Translations under genes and position numbers: made by a program
Part shown: one piece after another, positions 9,385 through 16,935 of the stretch
Position numbering within the stretch: the first letter of the stretch is position 1
Layout of the letters: every line of letters starts with the position of its first letter
Notes under the pieces: generated by a model
What the model was told of the DNA's origin: nothing
Databases searched by the model: none
Seen by the model: only the letters and a program-made list of their open reading frames with translations
Source: Marinicellulosiphila megalodicopiae
Lineage (GTDB): Bacteria; Pseudomonadota; Gammaproteobacteria; Pseudomonadales; Natronospirillaceae
DNA length: 64,000 nucleotides
NCBI RefSeq assembly: GCF_045862395.1
Contig: NZ_AP023087.1
Span: forward strand, 2,108,001 to 2,172,000
Direction: 5' to 3'

Positions 9385-10304
9385 TGGCGTTTGATATTGA
9401 ACAAAAATTAGTAGTGGGGGTGGCATCAAGCGCATTGTTTGATTTAACCGCGCCTCATGATATTTTTGTGAATCAAGGTCCTAAAGCCTACAAACAACAC
9501 CAAAAAGACAATATCAATGAAGTCTTACAGCCAGGTGTTGCGTTCAGTTTTATTCAGCGATTATTAAAAATCAATCAACATTTCAGTGAGCAAATGCCCG
9601 TTGAAGTGGTGTTGTTATCTAGAAACTCCCCCGCTACGGGAGAGCGAGTATTTCGCTCAATTTCACATTACGGTTTAGATATTTCACGAGCAGCATTCAT
9701 AGAAGGGCAATCGCCATTTAAATATTTACCGACATTTAATGTAGCGCTGTTTTTATCGGCCCATCAACAAGATGTGCAAAATGCCATAGATGCTGGATTT
9801 GCCGCAGGTTTAGTATTAAGCGGGCAGGGGCAAGACGATGAATCTGAAGAATTACGCATCGCTTTTGATTTTGACGGCGTCATTGCCGATGACGAAGCAG
9901 AAAGCGTATTCAAAAAAGGCGATTTAGAATCGTTTATACAACATGAGTCGTCTCGTTCACACATTCCTCATAACCCTGGACCATTAGCTGACTTCTTTAA
10001 AAAAATCGCCTTAATTCAAAAACTTGAAGACGCCAAACAAGAAAACGACAGAAGCTATCAACGTATATTAAGAACCTCAATTGTCACCGCAAGAAATGCC
10101 CCCGCACATGAACGAATGATTACAACCCTAGAGAACTGGGGCGTCAGTCCAAACGAAACCTTCTTTTTAGGCGGCATGAACAAAAACCGAGTGTTACAAA
10201 CCTTAAAACCGCATATTTTCTTCGATGACCAGCTTACCCATTTACAAGCAAATGAAGCCGAAATACCCATGGTGCATATTCCATTTGGTATCGCGAATGC
10301 ATAA
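9384..10304 (+). CDS. 5'-nucleotidase (cytosolic NT5C1-like family)
   Basis: The protein has 306 residues and fits the bacterial 5'-nucleotidase family related to animal cytosolic nucleotidase I (PF06189), which dephosphorylates nucleoside monophosphates. Visible features are the N-terminal VVGVASSALFDL, a substrate loop VVLLSRNSPATG, the HAD-type nucleophile region IAFDFDGVIADDEAE near 155-170, SIVTARNAPAHER, and the acidic motif FFDDQ near the C-terminus. It is coupled to the YbjQ-like gene by a TAATG overlap, and its 3' end overlaps the next gene by 8 bases. Confidence 0.88.
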   Translation: MAFDIEQKLVVGVASSALFDLTAPHDIFVNQGPKAYKQHQKDNINEVLQPGVAFSFIQRLLKINQHFSEQMPVEVVLLSRNSPATGERVFRSISHYGLDISRAAFIEGQSPFKYLPTFNVALFLSAHQQDVQNAIDAGFAAGLVLSGQGQDDESEELRIAFDFDGVIADDEAESVFKKGDLESFIQHESSRSHIPHNPGPLADFFKKIALIQKLEDAKQENDRSYQRILRTSIVTARNAPAHERMITTLENWGVSPNETFFLGGMNKNRVLQTLKPHIFFDDQLTHLQANEAEIPMVHIPFGIANA

Positions 10305-11019
10305 TAAATATGTTTGGTTGATGTGTTTGATTATAGGGTTGTCAGGATTGATAGTTGTAAAATATGGGATGGCCAAAATGACATCAGAACGATCGATTAA
10401 AGCGTTTGAGCAAAATGCACCCGCTTTAAAAGAGCAATTACAAGCTAAAAACTTGGAATTTGGTGCTCCGATATTCATCAGAATATTTAAGTCAGAATCG
10501 ATTTTAGAATTATGGATTGAAAACAAACAAGGCAAATTTGAATTATTCAAACACTATCCGATTTGTAAATTTTCCGGCAAGTTAGGTCCTAAACTTAAAG
10601 AAGGCGACAGACAAAGCCCTGAAGGGTTTTATTTCGTTAAACCCAATCAACTCAACCCTAATAGCCGTTTTCACTTGTCATTTAATATCGGTTTTCCAAA
10701 TGCCTATGATCGGTTCCACCAAAGAACGGGCAGTGCGTTAATGGTACACGGAAACTGCGTATCAATTGGCTGTTACGCAATGGGCGATGACGCAATAGAA
10801 GAAATTTACACATTAATTACCGCAGCCTTTGAAAACAAACAACCCTTTTTTAGAATTCATATTTTTCCTTTTTACATGGATGCGACTAATATGAATCAGT
10901 ATAAAAATAACAACTGGTATGATTTTTGGTTAAATTTAAAACAAGGGTACGATGCCTTTGAAAACAACCATCAAGTGCCTAACGTTGAAGTTAAAAATGG
11001 ACAATATATTTTCGAGTGA
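10297..11019 (+). CDS. L,D-transpeptidase family protein (YafK/DpaA-like)
   Basis: A membrane-anchored YkuD-fold protein of 240 residues. ATG 10297 gives a hydrophobic N-terminal segment (WLMCLIIGLSGLIVV) expected for export; the in-frame extension to 10225 only overlaps the upstream gene. The catalytic motif VHGNCVSIGCYAM carries the His and the nucleophilic Cys (last C). EGDRQSPEGFYFV and LNPNSRFHLSFNIGFPNAYD match the YafK/DpaA branch, which acts on peptidoglycan-lipoprotein links. Substrate is inferred from family only. Confidence 0.88.
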   Translation: MHNKYVWLMCLIIGLSGLIVVKYGMAKMTSERSIKAFEQNAPALKEQLQAKNLEFGAPIFIRIFKSESILELWIENKQGKFELFKHYPICKFSGKLGPKLKEGDRQSPEGFYFVKPNQLNPNSRFHLSFNIGFPNAYDRFHQRTGSALMVHGNCVSIGCYAMGDDAIEEIYTLITAAFENKQPFFRIHIFPFYMDATNMNQYKNNNWYDFWLNLKQGYDAFENNHQVPNVEVKNGQYIFE

Positions 11020-11021
11020 TT

Positions 11022-11243
11022 ATGAATAACCAACTTACCTTTAATATAAATATCCCCTATGAGGATTTTGAAGCCGTATACCGAGGCGCTGCAAAAAGCG
11101 TTTTGGCCAATTCTGAACAAGGCAAATCCGTGCGCTTTCCTGCAGACATATTAAGGCCGTTTTTAACCCGTGATGGCATAGTTGGCCGTTTTTGTGTGCA
11201 ATTTGACGCAAATCATAAGTTTTCTGGTATTAAACGTATGTGA
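11022..11243 (+). CDS. DUF2835 family small protein
   Basis: A 73-residue protein matching DUF2835: YRGAAKSVLANSEQGKSVRFPADILRPFLTRDGIVGRF is the family core (cited from about residue 20 on). The role is unknown. I prefer ATG 11022; a GTG at 11016 in the same frame overlaps the upstream stop and cannot be excluded. It is the last gene of the run beginning at 6139. REP repeats start 45 bases downstream and may serve as a transcript end. Confidence 0.82.
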   Translation: MNNQLTFNINIPYEDFEAVYRGAAKSVLANSEQGKSVRFPADILRPFLTRDGIVGRFCVQFDANHKFSGIKRM

Positions 11244-11287
11244 GCTTTTTTGACAATCTATGCTACTTTCGATCAAAAAATTAGAAA

Positions 11288-11445
11288 GGGGTCGGATCCA
11301 ATATTTAAAAAACTTACCTTTAAAAGCTACTATCTTAACCTAGGGTCGGATCCAAAAAATTTCCATTCCAGTCTATCCTTTCATTATTGGCCTAGCTAAA
11401 TAACAATATTAAGTGGCAATAAATTTCCTAAAAGGATCTGACCCC
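11288..11445. repeat. REP-like repeat cluster B, upstream of the RAYT gene
   Basis: Three arms: GGGGTCGGATCC at 11288, GGGTCGGATCC at 11343, and the reverse form GGATCTGACCCC at 11434. They occupy the gap between DUF2835 and the transposase. The reverse arm lies 50 bases before the transposase start. Nothing else is evident in this gap apart from the transposase leader. Confidence 0.85.
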
Positions 11446-11495
11446 CTCATAGAAATGGACTACTCTGAATATATTACTAATATTTGGAGCGCATT

Positions 11496-12185
11496 ATGCC
11501 TCGAGCACCAAGAGTCAATTTACCCGATATTGCACAACACGTTGTTCAACGTGGCAACAATAAACAAGCCTGTTTTTTTTCAGAAGAGGACTATGTTTTA
11601 TACCTTTCTAAAGCAAAAGAGTATGCCCTAAAATTTGAAGTGGATATTCATTCTTATGTTTTGATGACTAATCATGTGCATTTTTTATTAACCCCGAGAA
11701 AAAACAATGGCGTGAGTTTGTTTATGCAGGCATTGGGGCGATTTTACGTGCAATATATAAACAGAACGTATGAGCGAACAGGAACATTGTGGGAAGGACG
11801 TTATCGATCAACGATTGTGGGTACGGATGCTTATTTTCTACAAGTAAGCCGCTATATTGAAATGAATCCTGTGCGAGCAAAAATGGTCTTAAAGGCCTCA
11901 GATTACAAATGGTCAAGTTATCAGCATAATGCGTTAGACAAAAATATTGAGTTAATAACGCCTCATGCATGTTATATGGCATTGGGCAAAACCGATGAAG
12001 AGCGAAAGTTTTGTTATTGCCAGTTTGTAAATAAAGCAATACCTGAAAAGCTACTCACTCAAATACGCGATTCCACTAAAAAATCATGGGCTTTAGGTGA
12101 TAAAGATTTTATTTTCAAAATTGAAGAAAAACTAAATCGAAGGCTTTCAGCGGTGCATGATTACCAGCAAGCTCATAATCATTAG
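11496..12185 (+). CDS. REP-associated tyrosine transposase (RAYT, Y1_Tnp/IS200-like)
   Basis: A 229-residue single-strand DNA transposase of the HUH/Y1 family. Visible motifs are HVVQRGNNKQACFF (15-28), the metal-binding TNHVHFLLTP with His60 and His62, GTLWEGRYRSTIV (96-108), and the tyrosine helix YFLQVSRYIEMNPVRA with Y113 or Y120 as candidate nucleophile. ATG 11496 has GGAG six bases upstream; the TTG at 11484 does not. RAYT proteins recognise and spread palindromic REP sequences. Here the gene lies between clusters B and C of the same repeat, the usual arrangement for a RAYT and its own REPs. The reading frame is intact, so it may be active. Confidence 0.93.
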   Translation: MPRAPRVNLPDIAQHVVQRGNNKQACFFSEEDYVLYLSKAKEYALKFEVDIHSYVLMTNHVHFLLTPRKNNGVSLFMQALGRFYVQYINRTYERTGTLWEGRYRSTIVGTDAYFLQVSRYIEMNPVRAKMVLKASDYKWSSYQHNALDKNIELITPHACYMALGKTDEERKFCYCQFVNKAIPEKLLTQIRDSTKKSWALGDKDFIFKIEEKLNRRLSAVHDYQQAHNH

Positions 12186-12359
12186 TATACCTCGAATATT
12201 TATACCGTTATCTATTTTGAGGCTATTGTTTTGAAGGTGACTCTGTTAGCTTGATAAAAGTGAACGATTAAGCGTGTGAGAACAGTCCGTTAAATGTGGA
12301 ATGTTTATCAAGTGCCTAATCAAGAATGAGTAAATTTAAGCTCTCAATGAAACTAGCCT

Positions 12360-12487
12360 GGGGTCGGATCCAGAAATTAAGCGAACCTTAATTTACAAGA
12401 CTAATAGTTAGATAATGACAATTTGGATCCGACCCTAGGCTAAAATCAAAACAATACAAACAACTAAAAAAGGATCTGACCCCAGGC
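12360..12487. repeat. REP-like repeat cluster C, downstream of the RAYT gene
   Basis: Arms are forward GGGGTCGGATCC at 12360 (preceded by TAGCCT), reverse GGATCCGACCCT at 12425 followed by AGGCTA, and reverse GGATCTGACCCC at 12472 followed by AGGCTA. The first forward and reverse arms are complementary over about 17 bases and can form a hairpin with a 53-base loop. The remaining bases between the transposase and pyrD (12186-12359) show no gene. Confidence 0.87.
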
Positions 12488-12513
12488 TAAATTTCAATTG
12501 CTTAAACGATCAC

Positions 12514-12542
12514 TTACGAATTTGGCATAATTTTGCTATGAT
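12514..12542 (+). promoter_or_regulatory. Candidate sigma-70 promoter of pyrD
   Basis: TTACGA at 12514-12519 and TATGAT at 12537-12542 are 17 bases apart, 28 bases before the pyrD ATG. The -35 box is weak. It lies just downstream of the last REP arm, so the repeat does not interrupt it. Confidence 0.4.
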
Positions 12543-12569
12543 GCGCGCGATTTTAATTAGGGGCTAAAT

Positions 12570-13592
12570 ATGTACGATCTTCTTCGCAATGCAATGTTTT
12601 TACTTTCTCCAGAAACTTCTCATGAACTTGGTTTAGATGCATTGGGTGCAATGAATCGTTTACATATGTCTGGGCTTTTGGCCGCTAAAAATGTAGATGA
12701 GCCTAAAGAATTTTTAGGCATGAATCTAAAAAATGCAGTCGGCATAGCAGCCGGCCTTGATAAAAACGGCGATTATATCGACGCGTTAGATGCATTAGGT
12801 TTTGGTTTTGTAGAAGTAGGGACGGTGACGCCACTTGCTCAAGCTGGAAACGATAAGCCTCGTTTATTTCGTTTACCTGAAAAACAAGCCATTATTAATC
12901 GTATGGGCTTTAACAATAAAGGCATCGATCATTTAGTCGCTCAAGTTAAAAAACGTAAATCTAATGGTATTGTCGGTATTAACATCGGTAAAAATAAAAA
13001 CACACCCGCAGAAGAGGCGGTAAACGATTATTTAATTTGTTTAGAAAAAGCTTACGAAGTAGCCGATTACATTACAGTGAATTTGTCTTCGCCTAATACG
13101 CCAGGTCTTCGTGATTTACAGTTTGGTGAACCTTTAAATAGACTATTAGGCCAGTTAAAAGAAAAACAAACACAATTAAATAATCAAACTGGTTTATATC
13201 GTCCTATCTTGGTAAAAGTGGCGCCAGATATGGAGCCTAGTGATATTGAGCAAGTAGGTGCGTCGTTTGTTAAATATGGCATCGATGGTGCCATTACAAC
13301 CAATACAACGATCAAACGAGATGCTGTGCAAGGTTTGAAGCATTGTGATGAAATGGGCGGTTTAAGTGGTGAAATATTATTAGAAGACTCTACAACGGCA
13401 CTTCGATTATTTAAAGAAGTGGTAGGGGACAATCTGCCAATTATTGGTGTGGGTGGTATTACTAAAGGTGAAGATGCTGCGCTTAAAATTAATAATGGCG
13501 CCGATGTGGTTCAGGTTTATAGTGGATTTATTTACAAAGGCCCGAAACTGATTTCAGATTGTGTTGAAGCGATTAAACGTAATAAATTGTAA
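12570..13592 (+). CDS. pyrD: Dihydroorotate dehydrogenase (quinone), class 2
   Basis: PyrD oxidises dihydroorotate to orotate with FMN and passes electrons to the quinone pool, in pyrimidine synthesis at the inner membrane. Its 340 residues and N-terminal amphipathic helix (LLRNAMFLL, then SPETSHELGLDAL) mark class 2. FMN-binding GIAAGLDKNGD, the catalytic-serine motif VNLSSPNTPGLR (about 171-182) and IIGVGGITKGEDA are present. It is monocistronic; a hairpin separates it from the convergent EAL-HDOD gene. Confidence 0.96.
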   Translation: MYDLLRNAMFLLSPETSHELGLDALGAMNRLHMSGLLAAKNVDEPKEFLGMNLKNAVGIAAGLDKNGDYIDALDALGFGFVEVGTVTPLAQAGNDKPRLFRLPEKQAIINRMGFNNKGIDHLVAQVKKRKSNGIVGINIGKNKNTPAEEAVNDYLICLEKAYEVADYITVNLSSPNTPGLRDLQFGEPLNRLLGQLKEKQTQLNNQTGLYRPILVKVAPDMEPSDIEQVGASFVKYGIDGAITTNTTIKRDAVQGLKHCDEMGGLSGEILLEDSTTALRLFKEVVGDNLPIIGVGGITKGEDAALKINNGADVVQVYSGFIYKGPKLISDCVEAIKRNKL

Positions 13593-13618
13593 AAACTGTT
13601 CATAGAGTATTATGAGAT

Positions 13619-13643
13619 GTTCACTTTTTTTGTAAAAGTGAAC
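13619..13643. terminator. Hairpin between convergent pyrD and EAL-HDOD genes
   Basis: A perfect 10-bp inverted repeat, GTTCACTTTT / AAAAGTGAAC, sits between two converging genes with a T-rich centre. It probably ends transcription from both sides. Confidence 0.6.
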
Positions 13644-13656
13644 AAATTTTCAAATA

Positions 13657-14862
13657 TCATTCAAACGATTGTTTTGCTTTTAAATACGCTTTTTCATATA
13701 GATCTGGCAAAACGTCTTCTTTTCCAAAACTATTTTTAAACCACTGCCAATTCAATTTATCCCATTGCCCTTCAACATAGGTCAGACAAAAAATCATAAG
13801 TTGTCCCAAATCCCCTGATTTTTTTAAAATTGCATCTTTGATATGTGTTTCAAACGGCATTTTTTCTAAAATCGCTTCAAATGGTAAATCCATAATAGAT
13901 TCTAAATGTACGCATATTCCGATAGTAAATGCTTCGTTTGGGTCAATTTTGTCACATTTTTTGGCTATTTCTTTCATTAATAGTGCACATAATAATGATT
14001 GAAAATGAAACATATCAGGGCGTTGATCAAATTTGGCGAAACTTAATAATTGCACCCAATTTCTTAGCTCTGCAAGTCCAATAATAATGCACGCCTGTTG
14101 AATGCTATTTACGTTGGATTGCCTTTTGAATAATGAGCTATTAACTAGCTTTAATAAACCTACACATAGCTGTGGATCTTGGCTAATTAATACGCTGATT
14201 TGATCCAGTGAAATATCCACTTTGTGTATTTGGGCCATCAGTTTTAGTAAAGACGATTGATTTTGAGTCATTTTTTGACCCTTAATCAATTGTGGTTTGC
14301 TAAAGAAAAAACCTTGAAATAATGAGAATCCCAACTGTAAACACAAATCAAACATTTCTTGATTTTCAACTTTTTCTGCTAGTAATTTACATTTATAAGG
14401 ATTTAATTTAGAAACTAAATTGATTAATTCACTGTTATTTAGCCCTAAAACTTCCACTTTAATGATGTCCATTAACGGTAAAAGTTTTTCATATTTGCTA
14501 TGCCCTTGGTAATCATCAAGGGCAAGTTTGTAGCCTGATTTTTTTAAAACGTTAACTTGATCTATCAATGCGTCATCTACAGACACTGTTTCAAGAATTT
14601 CAATCACAATATTGTCCGTCATTTCTAACGGAGGAGGGCTAAAAAGAAGGTCTTTGGGGAAATTTATAAATATTAATTCATTGTTTTCTGGCAAAACATA
14701 TTCACTAAATGCATTGATCAGTACATTTGCAGTTGCATGATTGTCGTCAATTAATTCGGACAGGTCACTTATTTGGTTGCCAGATCGATACAACAGTTCA
14801 TGGGCAACTGTCTGTTGTTTTCGATCTAAAATTGATTGTTTTGCAAAAAGAATTTGATCCAT
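13657..14862 (-). CDS. EAL-HDOD signalling protein with degenerate EAL domain
   Basis: A 401-residue cytoplasmic protein with an N-terminal EAL-like domain (about 1-190) and a C-terminal HDOD domain (about 200-385). The EAL signature is replaced by HELLYR, while other landmarks such as LALDDYQG, LLAEKVEN and LFQGFFFSKP are recognisable; c-di-GMP hydrolysis is therefore unlikely. The HDOD part shows SQDPQLCVGLLKLVNSSLF and IIIGLAELRNWVQLL. Proteins of this YuxH/CdgJ type act as non-enzymatic regulators, in Vibrio on motility. It is divergent from cheV (76-base gap), which fits a role in motility. Confidence 0.88.
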   Translation of the reverse strand: MDQILFAKQSILDRKQQTVAHELLYRSGNQISDLSELIDDNHATANVLINAFSEYVLPENNELIFINFPKDLLFSPPPLEMTDNIVIEILETVSVDDALIDQVNVLKKSGYKLALDDYQGHSKYEKLLPLMDIIKVEVLGLNNSELINLVSKLNPYKCKLLAEKVENQEMFDLCLQLGFSLFQGFFFSKPQLIKGQKMTQNQSSLLKLMAQIHKVDISLDQISVLISQDPQLCVGLLKLVNSSLFKRQSNVNSIQQACIIIGLAELRNWVQLLSFAKFDQRPDMFHFQSLLCALLMKEIAKKCDKIDPNEAFTIGICVHLESIMDLPFEAILEKMPFETHIKDAILKKSGDLGQLMIFCLTYVEGQWDKLNWQWFKNSFGKEDVLPDLYEKAYLKAKQSFE

Positions 14863-14938
14863 GGTTGGCTTACTTCAATCATTGTCTACACTAACAATAT
14901 AGTTGCTTTGAACCATTTGTTTTGAGAATGAGGAAAAA

Positions 14939-15874
14939 ATGTCAAATATTTTACAAAACGTAGATAGTCGCACGAACTTAGTTGGGCAAAACCGCCTTGA
15001 ATTACTGATGTTTCGACTACTTTCGAATCAGACTTACGCAATAAATGTGTTTAAAGTACAAGAAGTGCTGACATTGCCTAAATTAACGACTATGCCTGGT
15101 TCAAGTCCAGTAGTTATCGGAGTGATTTATTTAAGAGGTCGGCCCATACCTGTGCTTGATTTAAGTATTGCCATTGGTGGGCGGCCACAAAAGGTGGATG
15201 TGACTTCTAATATTATCGTGACGGAATATAATTCTACCGTTCAGGCATTTTTAGTTACTGGTATTCGACGTATTGTGAATTTAAATTGGGAGGAAATTCT
15301 TCCGGTCCCATCCGGATCTGGAGGATTGCATTACCTAACTGCTGTTTCTCGTTATGAAGATGAAATTATTGAAATTATAGATGTTGAAAAAGTACTCGCA
15401 GAGGTTCAGCCATTTAAAATGGAAATTAGCGCTGGGATTTTAGATGAGACAATTAAGTTAGAGCTACAGAATAAAGAAGTGTTAATTATTGATGATTCCG
15501 CCACAGCTAGAACACAAGTTCAAACCATAATGAAAGCATTAGGCTTGAAAGTACATGTTGCTACAAACGGGTTAGAAGGACTAAGAATGCTTCAAGCTTG
15601 GCTTGATGAAGGAGTTAATATTTATGAAAAATTACTTCTAGTTGTAACCGATGCGGAAATGCCAACAATGGATGGATATCGCTTGACCACTGAAATACGT
15701 CAAGATTCTAGGATGAGTAAGTTATTTGTGGCTTTGCATACATCTTTAAGTGGAAACTTTAATGAAGCGATGGTGAAAAAAGTTGGCTGTGATGCGTTTT
15801 TAAGTAAGTTTGAACCTGACGCATTGGCAACACTGGTTCAAAATCGTTTGAAAAACTTGAAAGTTGATGGGTGA
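14939..15874 (+). CDS. cheV: Chemotaxis coupling protein CheV (CheW-receiver fusion)
   Basis: CheV couples chemoreceptors to CheA and is itself phosphorylated, which tunes adaptation. The 311 residues comprise a CheW-like domain (about 15-165, with VQEVLTLPKLTTMPGSSP and VIYLRGRPIPVLDLS) and a receiver domain (about 178-305) with acidic pocket VLIIDDSATAR, phospho-acceptor Asp near 238 in VVTDAEMPTMDG, and a C-terminal Lys in FLSKFEPD. A strong ribosome site, GAGGAAAAA, precedes the ATG. It is the only chemotaxis gene in the window. Confidence 0.95.
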   Translation: MSNILQNVDSRTNLVGQNRLELLMFRLLSNQTYAINVFKVQEVLTLPKLTTMPGSSPVVIGVIYLRGRPIPVLDLSIAIGGRPQKVDVTSNIIVTEYNSTVQAFLVTGIRRIVNLNWEEILPVPSGSGGLHYLTAVSRYEDEIIEIIDVEKVLAEVQPFKMEISAGILDETIKLELQNKEVLIIDDSATARTQVQTIMKALGLKVHVATNGLEGLRMLQAWLDEGVNIYEKLLLVVTDAEMPTMDGYRLTTEIRQDSRMSKLFVALHTSLSGNFNEAMVKKVGCDAFLSKFEPDALATLVQNRLKNLKVDG

Positions 15875-15971
15875 AAAGTGTAAAAATATCTCATTTTCAA
15901 TTTGAATGGACAGAGTTATAGTCAGATAATTACCTTCATGATAATGTTGCACATTTTCATATGGTAAATTC

Positions 15972-16817
15972 ATGACAACTCTGGCCAAAATTCAATCATC
16001 TTTTCAACGAGTTGAAAAAAGTCGCTTTTTTCAACTCGGTATTATCTTTGTTATTCTGCTTAGTGCTTTATCTGTTGGCGCGAACACCCATGATATTAAT
16101 TGGCCGAAAATTACTGTCGGCTACAGCTTGCTCGATCTTTTTGATCATCTCATTACTCTATTTTTTGTCATTGAAATTATTATTCGTTTCTTGGCAAATA
16201 AACATAAATTGCACTTTTTTAAATCAGGTTGGAATATTTTCGATTTGTTGATTGTCATTGGCAGTTTAATTCCTGATGACGGTAGTGCAGTGTTATTGGC
16301 TCGTTTATTACGTGTTTTTCGTGTATTACGTTTAGTTTCTATGGTGCCTGAATTACGTTTGTTAGTGAATGCATTATTAAAAGCCATTCCAAGAATGGGT
16401 TATATTGCACTTTTAATGTTTGTTATTTTTTACATTTACGCTGCAGCAGGCAGTTTAATGTTTGAGCATGTTAATCCAGTGCTTTGGGGGGATGTCTCCA
16501 TTTCATTGTTAACCTTGTTTCGCGTGGCAACATTTGAAGATTGGACAGATGTGATGTATGAAACCATGGCGTTTTATCCTATTAGTTGGATGTTTTACCT
16601 ATCATTTATTTTCCTTTCAACTTTTATTTTCTTAAATATGATGGTCGGAACCGTTTTAGATGTTATGAATCTAGAGCATGAAAAGGCGCGAGCGACTTCC
16701 CATGGTGAATCATTAGAAGAAGCAGAGCCTTCTAGTCGTGCCCAAGTGGATCATCTAGAAAGTGAAATAGAAGAATTAAAACAAATGATTTTGGAATTGA
16801 GCACGAAACAAAAATAG
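15972..16817 (+). CDS. BacNav-type voltage-gated cation channel with Cav-like filter
   Basis: A 281-residue six-helix channel subunit expected to form a homotetramer. S1 lies near 22-36, S2 near 55-73 and S3 near 88-100. The voltage sensor S4 has four arginines at three-residue spacing (R111, R114, R117, R120). The S5-pore-S6 region covers about 142-232, and residues 255-281 form a coiled coil typical of the family's C-terminal tail. The filter reads TFEDWTD (187-193), unlike the common bacterial TLESWS. It carries three acids (E189, D190, D193), as in calcium channels. Sodium is the family's default ion, so calcium permeability is an inference. cheV lies 97 bases upstream on the same strand. 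Confidence 0.88.
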   Translation: MTTLAKIQSSFQRVEKSRFFQLGIIFVILLSALSVGANTHDINWPKITVGYSLLDLFDHLITLFFVIEIIIRFLANKHKLHFFKSGWNIFDLLIVIGSLIPDDGSAVLLARLLRVFRVLRLVSMVPELRLLVNALLKAIPRMGYIALLMFVIFYIYAAAGSLMFEHVNPVLWGDVSISLLTLFRVATFEDWTDVMYETMAFYPISWMFYLSFIFLSTFIFLNMMVGTVLDVMNLEHEKARATSHGESLEEAEPSSRAQVDHLESEIEELKQMILELSTKQK

Positions 16818-16935
16818 AAAAAAATAGCAGATCAAATCAACTATTAATCGCTCTTAACTCCGTGTTTTTCGAAGTATTTATATGAGCGATCTGCTATAGT
16901 TCGCGCCTTTTTAAATTTAACCAAATAGACCTTCC

